Positions 16,440 to 24,572 are shown, counted from the first letter of the stretch. The stretch: DNA of 37,240 nucleotides from an uncultured Lachnospiraceae bacterium (GCA_944375815.1 CALWBA010000164.1:1-37240), one strand, 5' to 3'. Notes: generated by a model from the letters alone, not told the origin. Numbers and translations are program-made.

Positions 16440-17868
16440 GAGAGGGAAAAAACCGGGCGCAGCCATGATAGTATTCTCTGTGTGCAGTATTCTGCAGAAA
16501 TGCATGCCGTTTATTCTGATGCCGCTTCTTACGAGAATGCTGAGCGTTGAGGACTACGGGATTTACAGTGCGTATTCTGCGTGGCTTACAATACTTGCAT
16601 CTGTGTGTACGCTGAATCTGCATCTGGGCGTGTTCAATAACGGAATGCACCGATTTGCAGAGGACAGAGAACGTTATGCCGCGGCCATGGTATGGGTGAC
16701 AATCCTGCTGCTTATGCTTTTTTCCGCTCTGGCGCTGCCTCTTCGGAAGAGACTCTCCGGATGGTTTTCTCTGCCCGGGGAGTACGTGCCTTGGATGTTC
16801 GTGCAGATTTTATTTCAGCAGTTTTTTAACCTGTGGGTGGCAAAGGAACGATATATCTATGGCTTTCGCCGCCTGCTTGCTCTTGTGGGACTGTACTGTG
16901 CAGCCGGAACAGCATTTCCGGCAGCTGCATTGTATCTTTGGAGAGCAGATGCTGCGGGGGTGATTATTTCTGCAGTACTTGTTCAGGTTCTTTTCGGAAC
17001 TGTATGCGCGGCAGAACTTCTGATTCGGGGAAGGTGCAGTGCGAATGGAACATATATCCGTTATGCGGTGGGGTTTAATCTGGCGCTGATGCCGCATTAT
17101 CTTTCGGGTGTAATTCTGGGACAGGTCGACCGTACAATGATCAATGCCATGTGCGGAGCCGCGTCTGCGGCTGTTTACAGTGTAGCGCATACATTTGCGC
17201 TCGCGCTTAACTTTGCAGTCAGCAGTGTCAATGCGGCCATCGTGCCCTGGACGTATGAGGCAATGGCGAAAAAACGCATGAAAGAGCTGAACAGGATTAC
17301 GGCGATTCTGGCAGGAAGCTTTGCCGTTCTCTTATGTATCTTTGTGCTTGTGATGCCTGAGATTATGAAGCTGTTTGTAACGCGGGAATATTATGACGCA
17401 GTCCGGCTGGTTCCGCCGATTGCGGTGAGCAGTTATTTCATATTTCTGTATAATCTGTTTGCCAATGTGGAATTTTATTTTGAGGCTAAATATTTTATAT
17501 CTGTTTCTTCCGTGCTTGCCGCAGTGCTGAATGTGGCGCTCAACTATGTGTTTATTACACGGTACGGATATGCGGCAGCAGCGTATACGACAGGAGTCTG
17601 CTACGCACTGTACGCACTGTTTCACTTCATAAACGTCCGGCGGCTGGGAAAGAAACATCTGCCCGGCGAAGCTCTGTACCCGATGAAGATTCTTGCGGCT
17701 GCAGCAGGAATTCTAAGTGCGGGAGCACTTGGAATCCTGCCGGTATATGACTCTGTCATTGTGCGGTACGTCCTTCTCGCTGTGATTTCCGCCGCGGTAT
17801 TTGTAAAGAGAAAGGAACTGATAAAGGAAGTCAGATATGTATTTACCGAGGAAAAAGGACAGGCCTGA
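16432..17868 (+). CDS. wzx: Polysaccharide flippase (Wzx, MATE-like/PST family)
   Basis: 478 residues from ATG 16432, preceded by AAGGTGGAGG. The longer in-frame start at 16366 lies inside wzy and would add a non-family N-terminus. About 12 to 14 membrane segments are visible. The N-terminal part KCMPFILMPLLTRMLSVEDYGIYSAYSAW is split by family features: a first helix, then LLTRMLSVEDYG, the hallmark of Wzx/RfbX flippases. It moves undecaprenyl-linked repeat units across the membrane before polymerisation. It overlaps the wzy stop by eight bases. Confidence 0.93.
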   Translation: MAERGKKPGAAMIVFSVCSILQKCMPFILMPLLTRMLSVEDYGIYSAYSAWLTILASVCTLNLHLGVFNNGMHRFAEDRERYAAAMVWVTILLLMLFSALALPLRKRLSGWFSLPGEYVPWMFVQILFQQFFNLWVAKERYIYGFRRLLALVGLYCAAGTAFPAAALYLWRADAAGVIISAVLVQVLFGTVCAAELLIRGRCSANGTYIRYAVGFNLALMPHYLSGVILGQVDRTMINAMCGAASAAVYSVAHTFALALNFAVSSVNAAIVPWTYEAMAKKRMKELNRITAILAGSFAVLLCIFVLVMPEIMKLFVTREYYDAVRLVPPIAVSSYFIFLYNLFANVEFYFEAKYFISVSSVLAAVLNVALNYVFITRYGYAAAAYTTGVCYALYALFHFINVRRLGKKHLPGEALYPMKILAAAAGILSAGALGILPVYDSVIVRYVLLAVISAAVFVKRKELIKEVRYVFTEEKGQA

Positions 17869-17899
17869 AAGATTGCAGAAAGGATAGGTGAAGACAGAA

Positions 17900-18637
17900 A
17901 TGAAATTTATCGGAATCATACCGGCACGCTTTAAATCAAGCCGGTTTCCGGGAAAGCCGCTGGCGCTGATCTGCGGCAAGCCAATGATCTGGTGGGTTTA
18001 CCGCCAGGCACACCAGGTGGAGGAGCTGGATGAAATTTATGTAGCGACAGATGACGAACGTATCGCCCAGGAGTGCAGGCGCTGGGACATTCCGGTGCTG
18101 ATGACGTCGAAGGAGCACGAGACAGGTTCTGACCGTGTGGCAGAGGCGGCACGTTTCACGGACGGAGATGTATATATCAATATTCAGGGCGATGAGCCCG
18201 CAATTGAGCCGGAGATGATCCGCGAGGTCATGCGTATTTTCGGGGATGGTGAGGTACTCTTTGCAACTCTGAAGAGGGAGATCCTGGATGAGGAGGAGAT
18301 ACGCGCCGCAAGCACAGTTAAGGTGGTTACAGATGAGAAAGGAAACGCACTGTACTTTTCGCGCAGTCCGATCCCGTCGAATCTGAAGGGAAAGGAGAAG
18401 GCGAGGGTTTTCCGGCATGTGGGAATCTATGGGTACAGGAGAGAATTCCTTCTGAGATTTGCGGAACTTCCTCCGTCCGAGCTGGAGATCGGGGAAGGCA
18501 TAGAACCCCTGCGGGCTCTGGAGAGAGGCTATCCGATCCGCGTTGCAGAGACGCAATATGACAGTATCGGGGTGGATCTGCCGGAACACATTGAGAAAGC
18601 GGAACAGTTTATTCGCGAAAAGGAGGGCGGCCTATGA
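17900..18637 (+). CDS. CMP-ulosonate synthetase (KdsB-like 3-deoxy-manno-octulosonate cytidylyltransferase)
   Basis: 245 residues from ATG 17900; an in-frame GTG at 17888 is less likely because AAAGGAT abuts it. KdsB motifs are clear: IIPARFKSSRFPGKPL (6-21), VATDDERIA (48-56), ETGSDRVAEAA (74-84), NIQGDEP (94-100), SRSPIP (154-159), HVGIYGYR (173-180), PLRALERGYPI (203-213) and GVDLPEHIEKA (224-234). The family activates Kdo and related ulosonic acids with CTP. Kdo is typical of Gram-negative lipid A, so in this Gram-positive setting the product is probably a capsular Kdo or related sugar. The stop overlaps the next start (ATGA), so it is coupled to the aldolase gene. Confidence 0.87.
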   Translation: MKFIGIIPARFKSSRFPGKPLALICGKPMIWWVYRQAHQVEELDEIYVATDDERIAQECRRWDIPVLMTSKEHETGSDRVAEAARFTDGDVYINIQGDEPAIEPEMIREVMRIFGDGEVLFATLKREILDEEEIRAASTVKVVTDEKGNALYFSRSPIPSNLKGKEKARVFRHVGIYGYRREFLLRFAELPPSELEIGEGIEPLRALERGYPIRVAETQYDSIGVDLPEHIEKAEQFIREKEGGL

Positions 18638-20256
18638 ACGGTCACGGAAAAATCCTGGACTGTACGCTGCGCGACGGCGCATATCTGATTGACAAGAACT
18701 TCGGGGACAAGAACATTCGCGGAATTATCAGCGGGCTCGTCCGTGCGGGAGCAGATTACATCGAGATCGGCTTTCTGCAGAATGAGGGATTCAAAGAGGG
18801 AAAAACCGTATTCCGCAACGGAGCACATGCTTCGGGATATATACCCGTAAAGCGGGGACGAAGCCGGTTTACGGTGCTCGCGGATTATAGCCGGTATGAC
18901 ATCGGCAATCTTGATCCATTTGACGGAAGCTCCTTCGATGCAGTGCGTGCCTGCTTCTTCAAAAATGAACGATACGAAGTCATGCCGTTCTGCAGAAAGG
19001 TGAAAATGCTCGGATATGAGCTGTTTGTACAGCCTGTGGATATCATGGGCTACAGTGATATCGAAATCATTGAACTCATCCGGAATGTCAACGAAATCCG
19101 CCCGTCCTGTTTTTCCATTGTGGACACGTTCGGATCCATGTATGAATCAGATCTGATGCGGATTTATTCACTCGTGCATCATAACCTGGCTCCCGGAATC
19201 CGTGTGGGGTTTCATTCCCATAACAATATGCAGATGTCAAGCGCGCTGTCGCAGTCATTTCTGAAAATGACCTACGGACAGAGAGAAGCGGTTGTGGATG
19301 CCACGCTGGGAGGGATGGGGCGCGGCGCGGGAAATACGCCGACAGAACTCATTGCAGAGTACATGGTATCGCGGCTGGGATATGACTATCGGATGGACGA
19401 ACTGCTTGATCTGCTGGACGGATATGTCGATAACCTGAGGGCACGCTGTTCCTGGGGATACAGTCTGCCGTACTTTGTTGCAGGGGCTTTTTCCGCACAT
19501 GTCAATAACATTTCCTATCTGACGGATAAGAACGGCATCAGAGCCAAGGATATGAGATATATTCTCGATAAAATAGGATCCAGGGAGAGAAAGCGCTATG
19601 ATTACGATCTGCTGGAGAAAGAGTATCTTGACTATATTCGTTCGGATATTGAGGATGGCAGAGAACTGGAGATGCTTCGCAGCGTACTGAGCGGCAGGCC
19701 GGTTCTTGTGATCGCGCCCGGAACCAGTGCAGTGCGGGAGAAGGAGCGGGTGCAGGAGTGCATACGGGAAAAACATCCGGTGATTATCAGCGTCAACTTT
19801 CAGGCCGGCATCTGTCCTTCGGATTATATTTTCTTCAGCAATGCCCGCAGATTTGAAGCATGGGCGGGAAAAAATACGGCTGCGGATCAGTCAATAATTG
19901 TTACATCCAACGTTCCCCATGAGGGATACGCCTGTACGGTTCTTTCGTTTGTGCGGCTGGCGAAATATCAGAACAGATATGCGGACAATTCGGTGATTCT
20001 GCTGCTTCGTCTGCTGGACATTGTTGAAGCGGTGGAAATACTTCTTGCGGGATTTGACGGCTATGGAAAGGAGCAGGGACACAATTATGCGGATGTCGAT
20101 ATGGAAATTTCCGAGCAGAAGGCAAGGAATAAAAATCTGAAAATCCATACCCTGCTGGAAGAATACTTCCGTGAGCGAAGAGGCAGTGCGCCGGTGAGAG
20201 TGATTACCGGAGAGTCTGCATTTTCGGAGATAATTGACAGAGAAGGCAGCCGCTGA
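18634..20256 (+). CDS. HMGL/DmpG-like aldolase with C-terminal GT42/DUF115-like domain (candidate KdsA replacement)
   Basis: 540 residues. Domain 1 (about 6-275) is an HMGL-like TIM barrel. It has LDCTLRDGAY (8-17) with Arg13 and Asp14, the metal-binding VGFHSHNN (191-198), and GGMGRGAGNTPTE (226-238), which recalls 4-hydroxy-2-oxovalerate aldolase. DmpG has His four residues after the catalytic Arg; here that place is Tyr17. Residues 276-350 resemble a helical linker. Domain 2 (about 355-485) starts PVLVIAPGTSA and contains IISVNF, SDYIFFSN and EILLAGFDGYG, the same layout as the protein at 14440-15270. It lies between KdsB-like and KdsC-like genes and there is no KdsA, so a pyruvate-dependent synthesis of a ulosonic acid (phosphate) is inferred. 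Function is not demonstrated by sequence alone. Confidence 0.8.
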   Translation: MNGHGKILDCTLRDGAYLIDKNFGDKNIRGIISGLVRAGADYIEIGFLQNEGFKEGKTVFRNGAHASGYIPVKRGRSRFTVLADYSRYDIGNLDPFDGSSFDAVRACFFKNERYEVMPFCRKVKMLGYELFVQPVDIMGYSDIEIIELIRNVNEIRPSCFSIVDTFGSMYESDLMRIYSLVHHNLAPGIRVGFHSHNNMQMSSALSQSFLKMTYGQREAVVDATLGGMGRGAGNTPTELIAEYMVSRLGYDYRMDELLDLLDGYVDNLRARCSWGYSLPYFVAGAFSAHVNNISYLTDKNGIRAKDMRYILDKIGSRERKRYDYDLLEKEYLDYIRSDIEDGRELEMLRSVLSGRPVLVIAPGTSAVREKERVQECIREKHPVIISVNFQAGICPSDYIFFSNARRFEAWAGKNTAADQSIIVTSNVPHEGYACTVLSFVRLAKYQNRYADNSVILLLRLLDIVEAVEILLAGFDGYGKEQGHNYADVDMEISEQKARNKNLKIHTLLEEYFRERRGSAPVRVITGESAFSEIIDREGSR

Positions 20257-20287
20257 AAAAAGGCGGTAAAAAGGAGGAACACTGGCT

Positions 20288-20803
20288 ATGAAAAGAGACG
20301 GTAGAGACAAGATCCGGCTTCTGGCGCTCGATGTGGACGGGACGCTCACAGACGGCAGACTGTATATCGGAAATGAGGGTGAGCTCTGTAAAACATTTGA
20401 TGTAAAGGACGGCTGCGGAATATGCGACATCCTGCCCAGATACGGCATCCGCACTGCGGTGATAACTGCGAGAAAAAGCCTTATCGTGGAGGAGCGCTGT
20501 CGGGAACTTTCGATTACGGACGTGCTGCAGGGCTGTCGGGACAAGACAGCAGGGATCCGGGCCCTTGCCGGAAAATACGGATATAAGCCGGATAACAGCG
20601 GTGTTTACCGGGAGATTGCATACATGGGCGATGATCTGCTCGATATTGCCTGTATGGCGATGTGCGCAGTAAGTGCGTGCCCGGCAGACGCTGCAGGGGC
20701 AGTACGGCTGCAGGCTGCCCGTGTATGCGAAAACGCAGGAGGGCAGGGAGCGGTCCGTGAGTTCATAGAATGGCTGGTGGAAAACAGGAGTGTGGAAGCG
20801 TGA
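20288..20803 (+). CDS. KdsC-like HAD phosphatase (3-deoxy-ulosonate 8/9-phosphate phosphatase)
   Basis: 171 residues, the size of the cap-less KdsC tetramer. Motif 1 is LALDVDGTLTDG with Asp15 and Asp17. Motif 2 is VITARKS with Thr60. Motif 3 is GCRDK with Lys86 and motif 4 is YMGDDLLDI with Asp114 and Asp115. The C-terminal GGQGAVREFIEW (151-162) is the substrate-closing tail typical of KdsC. It would release phosphate from a ulosonate phosphate before CMP activation. It sits 31 bases after the aldolase with an AAAGGAGGAA site. The related NeuA-type nonulosonate phosphatases are possible alternatives. Confidence 0.88.
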   Translation: MKRDGRDKIRLLALDVDGTLTDGRLYIGNEGELCKTFDVKDGCGICDILPRYGIRTAVITARKSLIVEERCRELSITDVLQGCRDKTAGIRALAGKYGYKPDNSGVYREIAYMGDDLLDIACMAMCAVSACPADAAGAVRLQAARVCENAGGQGAVREFIEWLVENRSVEA

Positions 20804-21864
20804 AAAAGACAGGAAAGGTATTTCTGATTCTGTTAAGTGGTATCCTGGTGCTTCTGACTGCGGCGGGTATCGCATTTTACGCGTTTACACACGGATTTTA
20901 CCGCGATTCCAATTTTGTTAAAGATGAGCAGGCGATGGAAGGATATGTGACGCCTCCGGCATCAGAATCAGAAAATGTTCCCGAGCAGGAAGCACAGGGA
21001 GAAATTCTCTCAGAAGAGGAGCAGAAAGAACTTGAGGAAAAGATAGAACAGTTTTCTTCCGAGGAGCCGGTCGTGACCGACAGTGATGTCTACAATATTC
21101 TCCTTGCAGGGGTAGACCGCAGGGACGAGAGCTGGGCGGGAAACTCAGATACCATGATTCTGCTTTCGATCAACTACAAAAAAGAGCAGATCAGTATGAT
21201 TTCTCTGATGCGGGACACCTACGTGAACATACCGGGAATCGGGATGAGAAAATTAAATGCCGCGCATGCAAACGGGGCAGGACCGCTTCTGGTACAGACA
21301 GTCTCAGAGAACTTTAAGGTACAGGTGGACAGATATATTTCCGTGGACTTTGCGGGAATGATGGGAATCATTGATGACCTGGGAGGCATAGAGCTTACGC
21401 TTTCTGAGGAAGAAGTACGGGTAGCAAATGGATATATCCGTGAAATGTGCAGACTGCAGGGACTAGACGCGGAAGATTATCTCTATCCTGAGGCGGGGAC
21501 ATATAACTGCAGCGGTATGCGCGCGGTGGCCTACGCCAGAATCCGATATGTGGGAAATGCCGATTACGAAAGAACGGAGCGCCAGCGTACAGTGCTGACA
21601 AAAATGATGGAAAAACTGCAATTGCTTGATATGCAGCAGCTTTACCGGTTTGCGAAAGAGACACTCCCTCTGGTGACGCACAATGTTCCGGAGAGCGAAC
21701 TGTGGAGACTGATGCTGAAGATCCCCTCCCTTTCCGGCTACAAACTCGTAAAGGACAGAATTCCCTATGACGGCATGTACCGCGTAATCTATGTCAACGG
21801 ACAGGACATGCTGGTACCGGATTGGGAGGAGACAGTGCAAAGACTGCAGGAGACGTTATTTTAA
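20800..21864 (+). CDS. LytR-CpsA-Psr (LCP) family glycopolymer ligase (GTG start)
   Basis: 354 residues from GTG 20800, nine bases after AGGAG; the start overlaps the preceding stop. An in-frame ATG at 20770 is inside the phosphatase gene. A membrane segment (about 6-28) is followed by an acidic linker (about 42-92) and the LCP domain (about 96-265). The domain begins NILLAGVD (99-106), has the conserved NSDTMILL (Asp117), SLMRDTYV (Arg138, Asp139), RKLNAAHANG, DDLGG and AYARIR. These enzymes move undecaprenyl-linked polymers to peptidoglycan outside the cell, the fitting last step for this operon. It is the final operon gene, and its last nine bases overlap the convergent gene. Confidence 0.93.
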   Translation: MKKTGKVFLILLSGILVLLTAAGIAFYAFTHGFYRDSNFVKDEQAMEGYVTPPASESENVPEQEAQGEILSEEEQKELEEKIEQFSSEEPVVTDSDVYNILLAGVDRRDESWAGNSDTMILLSINYKKEQISMISLMRDTYVNIPGIGMRKLNAAHANGAGPLLVQTVSENFKVQVDRYISVDFAGMMGIIDDLGGIELTLSEEEVRVANGYIREMCRLQGLDAEDYLYPEAGTYNCSGMRAVAYARIRYVGNADYERTERQRTVLTKMMEKLQLLDMQQLYRFAKETLPLVTHNVPESELWRLMLKIPSLSGYKLVKDRIPYDGMYRVIYVNGQDMLVPDWEETVQRLQETLF

Positions 21865-22371
21865 CAGTTCATCCATCAGGTATGCATATACATCCTGGCT
21901 TTTCTTTTCCCAGTTCTTACAGATGGCGTCTGCAGCCTCCTCAGTGGGAACGGTCAGTGTCAGTTCAATTACCTTATGTCTTCGCTCGAGAACCTGACAG
22001 CGTGCCTCATACTCACCGGAGTCTGTCTGATAAAAGTCAGCCCGGTGTGAGATTTCATTCCGCATTTCATAGGAATTCTTTTCAAGATAGCGGGCGATAT
22101 CGTCCTTGATCGCGTCTGAAATCTGATTGCCGAAGTAGTGCAGAGTCTTTTCACCCTCTTTTGTAAGATGATAATACGATGTATTGCGGCGCGTTTCGAT
22201 ATGGACAAGATTTGACTCTGCCATCTCTGAGAGTGCCTGCTGCAGATGAAAATAGCTTGTATATTCCTCGCCCAGTATAAAATCGGAAATCTGGGCATTG
22301 GTCATCGGAAAGCTAACTTTTGTGAGCATATATAAAATAATCAGCTTATAGAGTGTCAGTGAAGATTCCAT
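21856..22371 (-). CDS. DUF4364 family protein (winged-helix-like regulator)
   Basis: 171 residues starting MESSLTLYKLIILYMLTKV, the usual DUF4364 opening. The N-terminal half (about 1-80) has the helix and wing pattern of a winged-helix domain, with NAQISDFIL as likely recognition segment and YYHLTKEG as wing. The C-terminal part is an alpha/beta region of unknown role. It starts after AAAGGAG. It follows the radical SAM gene by 24 bases on the same strand and probably shares its transcript. It ends inside the end of the LCP gene. Its targets are unknown. Confidence 0.85.
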   Translation of the reverse strand: MESSLTLYKLIILYMLTKVSFPMTNAQISDFILGEEYTSYFHLQQALSEMAESNLVHIETRRNTSYYHLTKEGEKTLHYFGNQISDAIKDDIARYLEKNSYEMRNEISHRADFYQTDSGEYEARCQVLERRHKVIELTLTVPTEEAADAICKNWEKKSQDVYAYLMDELLK

Positions 22372-22395
22372 AAATAAAAACTCCTTTCCCAGCCG

Positions 22396-23367
22396 TTACG
22401 GGGTATAATCCCTGCCCTGCCACACACCGCGCAGTTTCATCTGCCGGTGAAGCTCATTTAAGACTGTGCGCTTTGCAGAACTCCACAGCGGTGCGATAAG
22501 AAGATCTTTCGGACCGTCACCCGTTACACGGTGAATCACAATCTCAGGATCAAGGCGGGCAATGCACCCGATCAGAAGATCGAGATACTCCTCCTGCGAG
22601 AGTACGGAAAACTGTCCGTCCTCATAATCACGTGCCAGATCGGTACCCTTAAGTACGTGGAGAAGCTGCAGCTTTACGCCCTGAATATGGCTGCTGTTGA
22701 TATAGGAAATAGTCTGAAATACGTCATCCGGGCTCTCACCGGGAAGACCCAGGATCAGATGTACGATTGTCTCAAGCCCTCTTTTCTGAAGCTCGCTGAC
22801 AGCGGCATCAAAACAGCGAAGAGGATAACCTCTGCGGATGTAGGATGCGGTGCTCTCATGAATCGTCTGAAGCCCCAGCTCAACCCAGACGGGTTTTATC
22901 TGATTCATACGTGAGAGAAAATCAAGAATACCGGGATCACACAAGATCCTCTCAGAACCGCCGCTCTTTGCAGGAGAAATACCCAGACAGTCGGGGCGCG
23001 TACCTATTGATACGGCAGCAATGTCCGGATGGCGGACAGCTTCTTCCAGCTGCGCCTGAAACCGCGAAAACGGCAGATAAGTGCTCGTATAGGCCTGAAA
23101 ATAGGAAATAAACTTATGCACCGGCCGCTTCTGCAGTATCTGCTCTTTCTGACGTTCGATCTGATCTGTGACAGACAGCATCCGATCTCCCGCAAAATCA
23201 CCGGAGCCGCCGGCACTGCAGAAAATACAGCCGCGGTTTCCAATCGTACCATCCCGGTTCGGACAGGTGGCTCCAATGTCAAGAGCCAGCTTATAAACCT
23301 TTTCTCCGAAGCGTTTTTTCAGCATATAGTCAAACGAGTGATAAGGCTTCTGGTTCCAAAGAATCAT
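22396..23367 (-). CDS. TIGR01212-type radical SAM protein (YhcC-like)
   Basis: 323 residues from the ATG at 23367, which has a GGAG site eight bases upstream. An in-frame GTG at 23412 has poor spacing and would leave almost no leader after the promoter. The radical SAM cluster cysteines lie in ATCPNRDG...GCIFCSAGG (Cys35, Cys47, Cys50), a spacing special to this family. KFISYFQAYTSTY, VSIGTRPDC, ELGLQTIHE and HLILGLPGE are further family signatures. The C-terminal part continues with VKLQLLHVLKGT. The reaction is not established in the literature that I know; links to tRNA or hydrogenase-like modification have been guessed. Confidence 0.9.
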   Translation of the reverse strand: MILWNQKPYHSFDYMLKKRFGEKVYKLALDIGATCPNRDGTIGNRGCIFCSAGGSGDFAGDRMLSVTDQIERQKEQILQKRPVHKFISYFQAYTSTYLPFSRFQAQLEEAVRHPDIAAVSIGTRPDCLGISPAKSGGSERILCDPGILDFLSRMNQIKPVWVELGLQTIHESTASYIRRGYPLRCFDAAVSELQKRGLETIVHLILGLPGESPDDVFQTISYINSSHIQGVKLQLLHVLKGTDLARDYEDGQFSVLSQEEYLDLLIGCIARLDPEIVIHRVTGDGPKDLLIAPLWSSAKRTVLNELHRQMKLRGVWQGRDYTP

Positions 23368-23423
23368 AAAAACATCTCCGGCCTGCGCCGGTTCCTTTCT
23401 GAAAATTTCCACAACTCCCTATC

Positions 23424-23452
23424 ATCATACCATTTCAAATTTGGAAAGTAAA
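23424..23452 (-). promoter_or_regulatory. Promoter of the radical SAM / DUF4364 transcript
   Basis: On the minus strand -35 TTTACT (23452-23447), a 17-base spacer and -10 TATGAT (23429-23424). Start of transcription near 23417 leaves about 50 bases before ATG 23367, in agreement with the chosen start. Confidence 0.65.
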
Positions 23453-23568
23453 GCGTAAAAAGACCTGGAAACTTTTAGCCTGAAAAGCCATAAGGGGGAA
23501 ATTTCCGGGGGATAATAAGGAAAAATTCCCTAAAAAATAGGTTAATTGCAGGAAATGAAAATAAATTC

Positions 23569-23597
23569 TTGATTGTAAAACTTTAATGTGCTAAACT
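23569..23597 (+). promoter_or_regulatory. Promoter of the YerC-like gene
   Basis: -35 TTGATT (23569-23574), a 17-base spacer and -10 TAAACT (23592-23597), about 35 bases before ATG 23633. The preceding bases back to about 23460 are AT-rich with no other recognisable feature. Confidence 0.6.
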
Positions 23598-23632
23598 CTT
23601 ACTATACGAAAAAGAGCAGGAGGCACAAGAAA

Positions 23633-23929
23633 ATGAGCAAAAACATTCATTCAGAAGCAGTCGATCATCTGTTTGAAGCGATCTTGAGTCTGAAGAATAA
23701 GGACGAGTGCTACACATTTTTTGAAGATGTCTGCACAATCAACGAATTATTATCCCTGTCCCAGCGCTTTGAGGTGGCAAGAATGCTCAGACAGAAGAAG
23801 ACTTATCTGGAGATTTCCGAGAAAACAGGAGCGTCGACTGCGACAATCAGCCGCGTAAACCGTTCTCTGACGTACGGAAACGACGGATATGAGATGGTAT
23901 TTAACAGATTAGATCTGGATAAGGAGTAA
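23633..23929 (+). CDS. yerC: TrpR-like helix-turn-helix protein (YerC/YecD)
   Basis: 98 residues from ATG 23633, with CAGGAGG ten bases upstream; a longer in-frame ATG at 23588 overlaps the promoter. The fold is that of TrpR: an N-terminal dimerising helix region (HLFEAILSLKNKDECYTFF), then LSQRFEVARML and the helix-turn-helix TYLEISEKTGASTATISRVNRSL (about 57-79). Residues match the YerC/YecD family, common in Firmicutes. DNA targets and effector are unknown, and it is not a proven tryptophan sensor. It is monocistronic, bounded by its own promoter and a shared terminator. Confidence 0.92.
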   Translation: MSKNIHSEAVDHLFEAILSLKNKDECYTFFEDVCTINELLSLSQRFEVARMLRQKKTYLEISEKTGASTATISRVNRSLTYGNDGYEMVFNRLDLDKE

Positions 23930-23933
23930 GATA

Positions 23934-23967
23934 AAAGAGGAATCCGAAAAAGGGATTCCTCTTTTTG
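23934..23967. terminator. Bidirectional terminator between yerC and DUF1836
   Basis: Stem AAAGAGGAATCC (23934-23945) with GGATTCCTCTTT (23953-23964) around a short A-rich loop. T tracts on one side and A tracts on the other allow use in both directions. The two genes end toward each other on either side. Confidence 0.88.
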
Positions 23968-24555
23968 TCATTCATTCATATCGTCAATAAGTTTTTCGAT
24001 GATCTGTTTTTTCATATATACGTCAAAGCTCAGCAGGCAGATAAAGGAAAAAATCTGAAGCCGTTCCCGTTCATCCTCGGGGGCGTCAGTGAAAGTCTGC
24101 CGGGCAGCGGAAAATGTCTCGGCAATGTTTGCCTTCAGCTGCTCTGTCTGTTCCTTCTCCATGCTGAATACCTCATTGTAGATATCCGTGAGGCTGATGC
24201 CGGACTGCGCATGGAAGAACTTATCCTCCAGCGGCTTAAAGAGGGCCTGCAGATCCGTGATGGAGAGGATGTTTTTGAAATAATAAATAAAGATCAGAGC
24301 CAGCATATGCTCCCTGGAATATTTCTTCTTCACAGGAGGGGGCAGAAGATCATTCTTGGCGTAGTTGTTGATCATGGTCTTGGTCAGAATCTTGTCCGAC
24401 TCATGCCGCTTGGATGAAGCCAGCTTCGCGTCCATGAAGGTCGTCACCTGATCCATATAAAGATCAATCCCCGGGATTTCCTCGGGTTTAATATAATCAA
24501 TTTTTGACAGGCTGCTCAGGATGCTGTTCAGCATATCATTCTTATCTATCGTCAT
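23968..24555 (-). CDS. DUF1836 family regulator
   Basis: 195 residues from ATG 24555, with AGAGGTG just upstream. A longer in-frame reading from 24648 would run through the promoter. The N-terminal half contains a MerR-like helix-turn-helix: IPGIDLYMDQVTTFM, then LTKTMINNYAKNDLLPPPVKK and the YSREHMLALIFIYYFK segment typical of DUF1836. The C-terminal half (about 110-195) is helical and unassigned. It is cytoplasmic. Ligand and targets are unknown. Confidence 0.85.
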   Translation of the reverse strand: MTIDKNDMLNSILSSLSKIDYIKPEEIPGIDLYMDQVTTFMDAKLASSKRHESDKILTKTMINNYAKNDLLPPPVKKKYSREHMLALIFIYYFKNILSITDLQALFKPLEDKFFHAQSGISLTDIYNEVFSMEKEQTEQLKANIAETFSAARQTFTDAPEDERERLQIFSFICLLSFDVYMKKQIIEKLIDDMNE

Positions 24556-24572
24556 TGTATCACCTCTACTAC

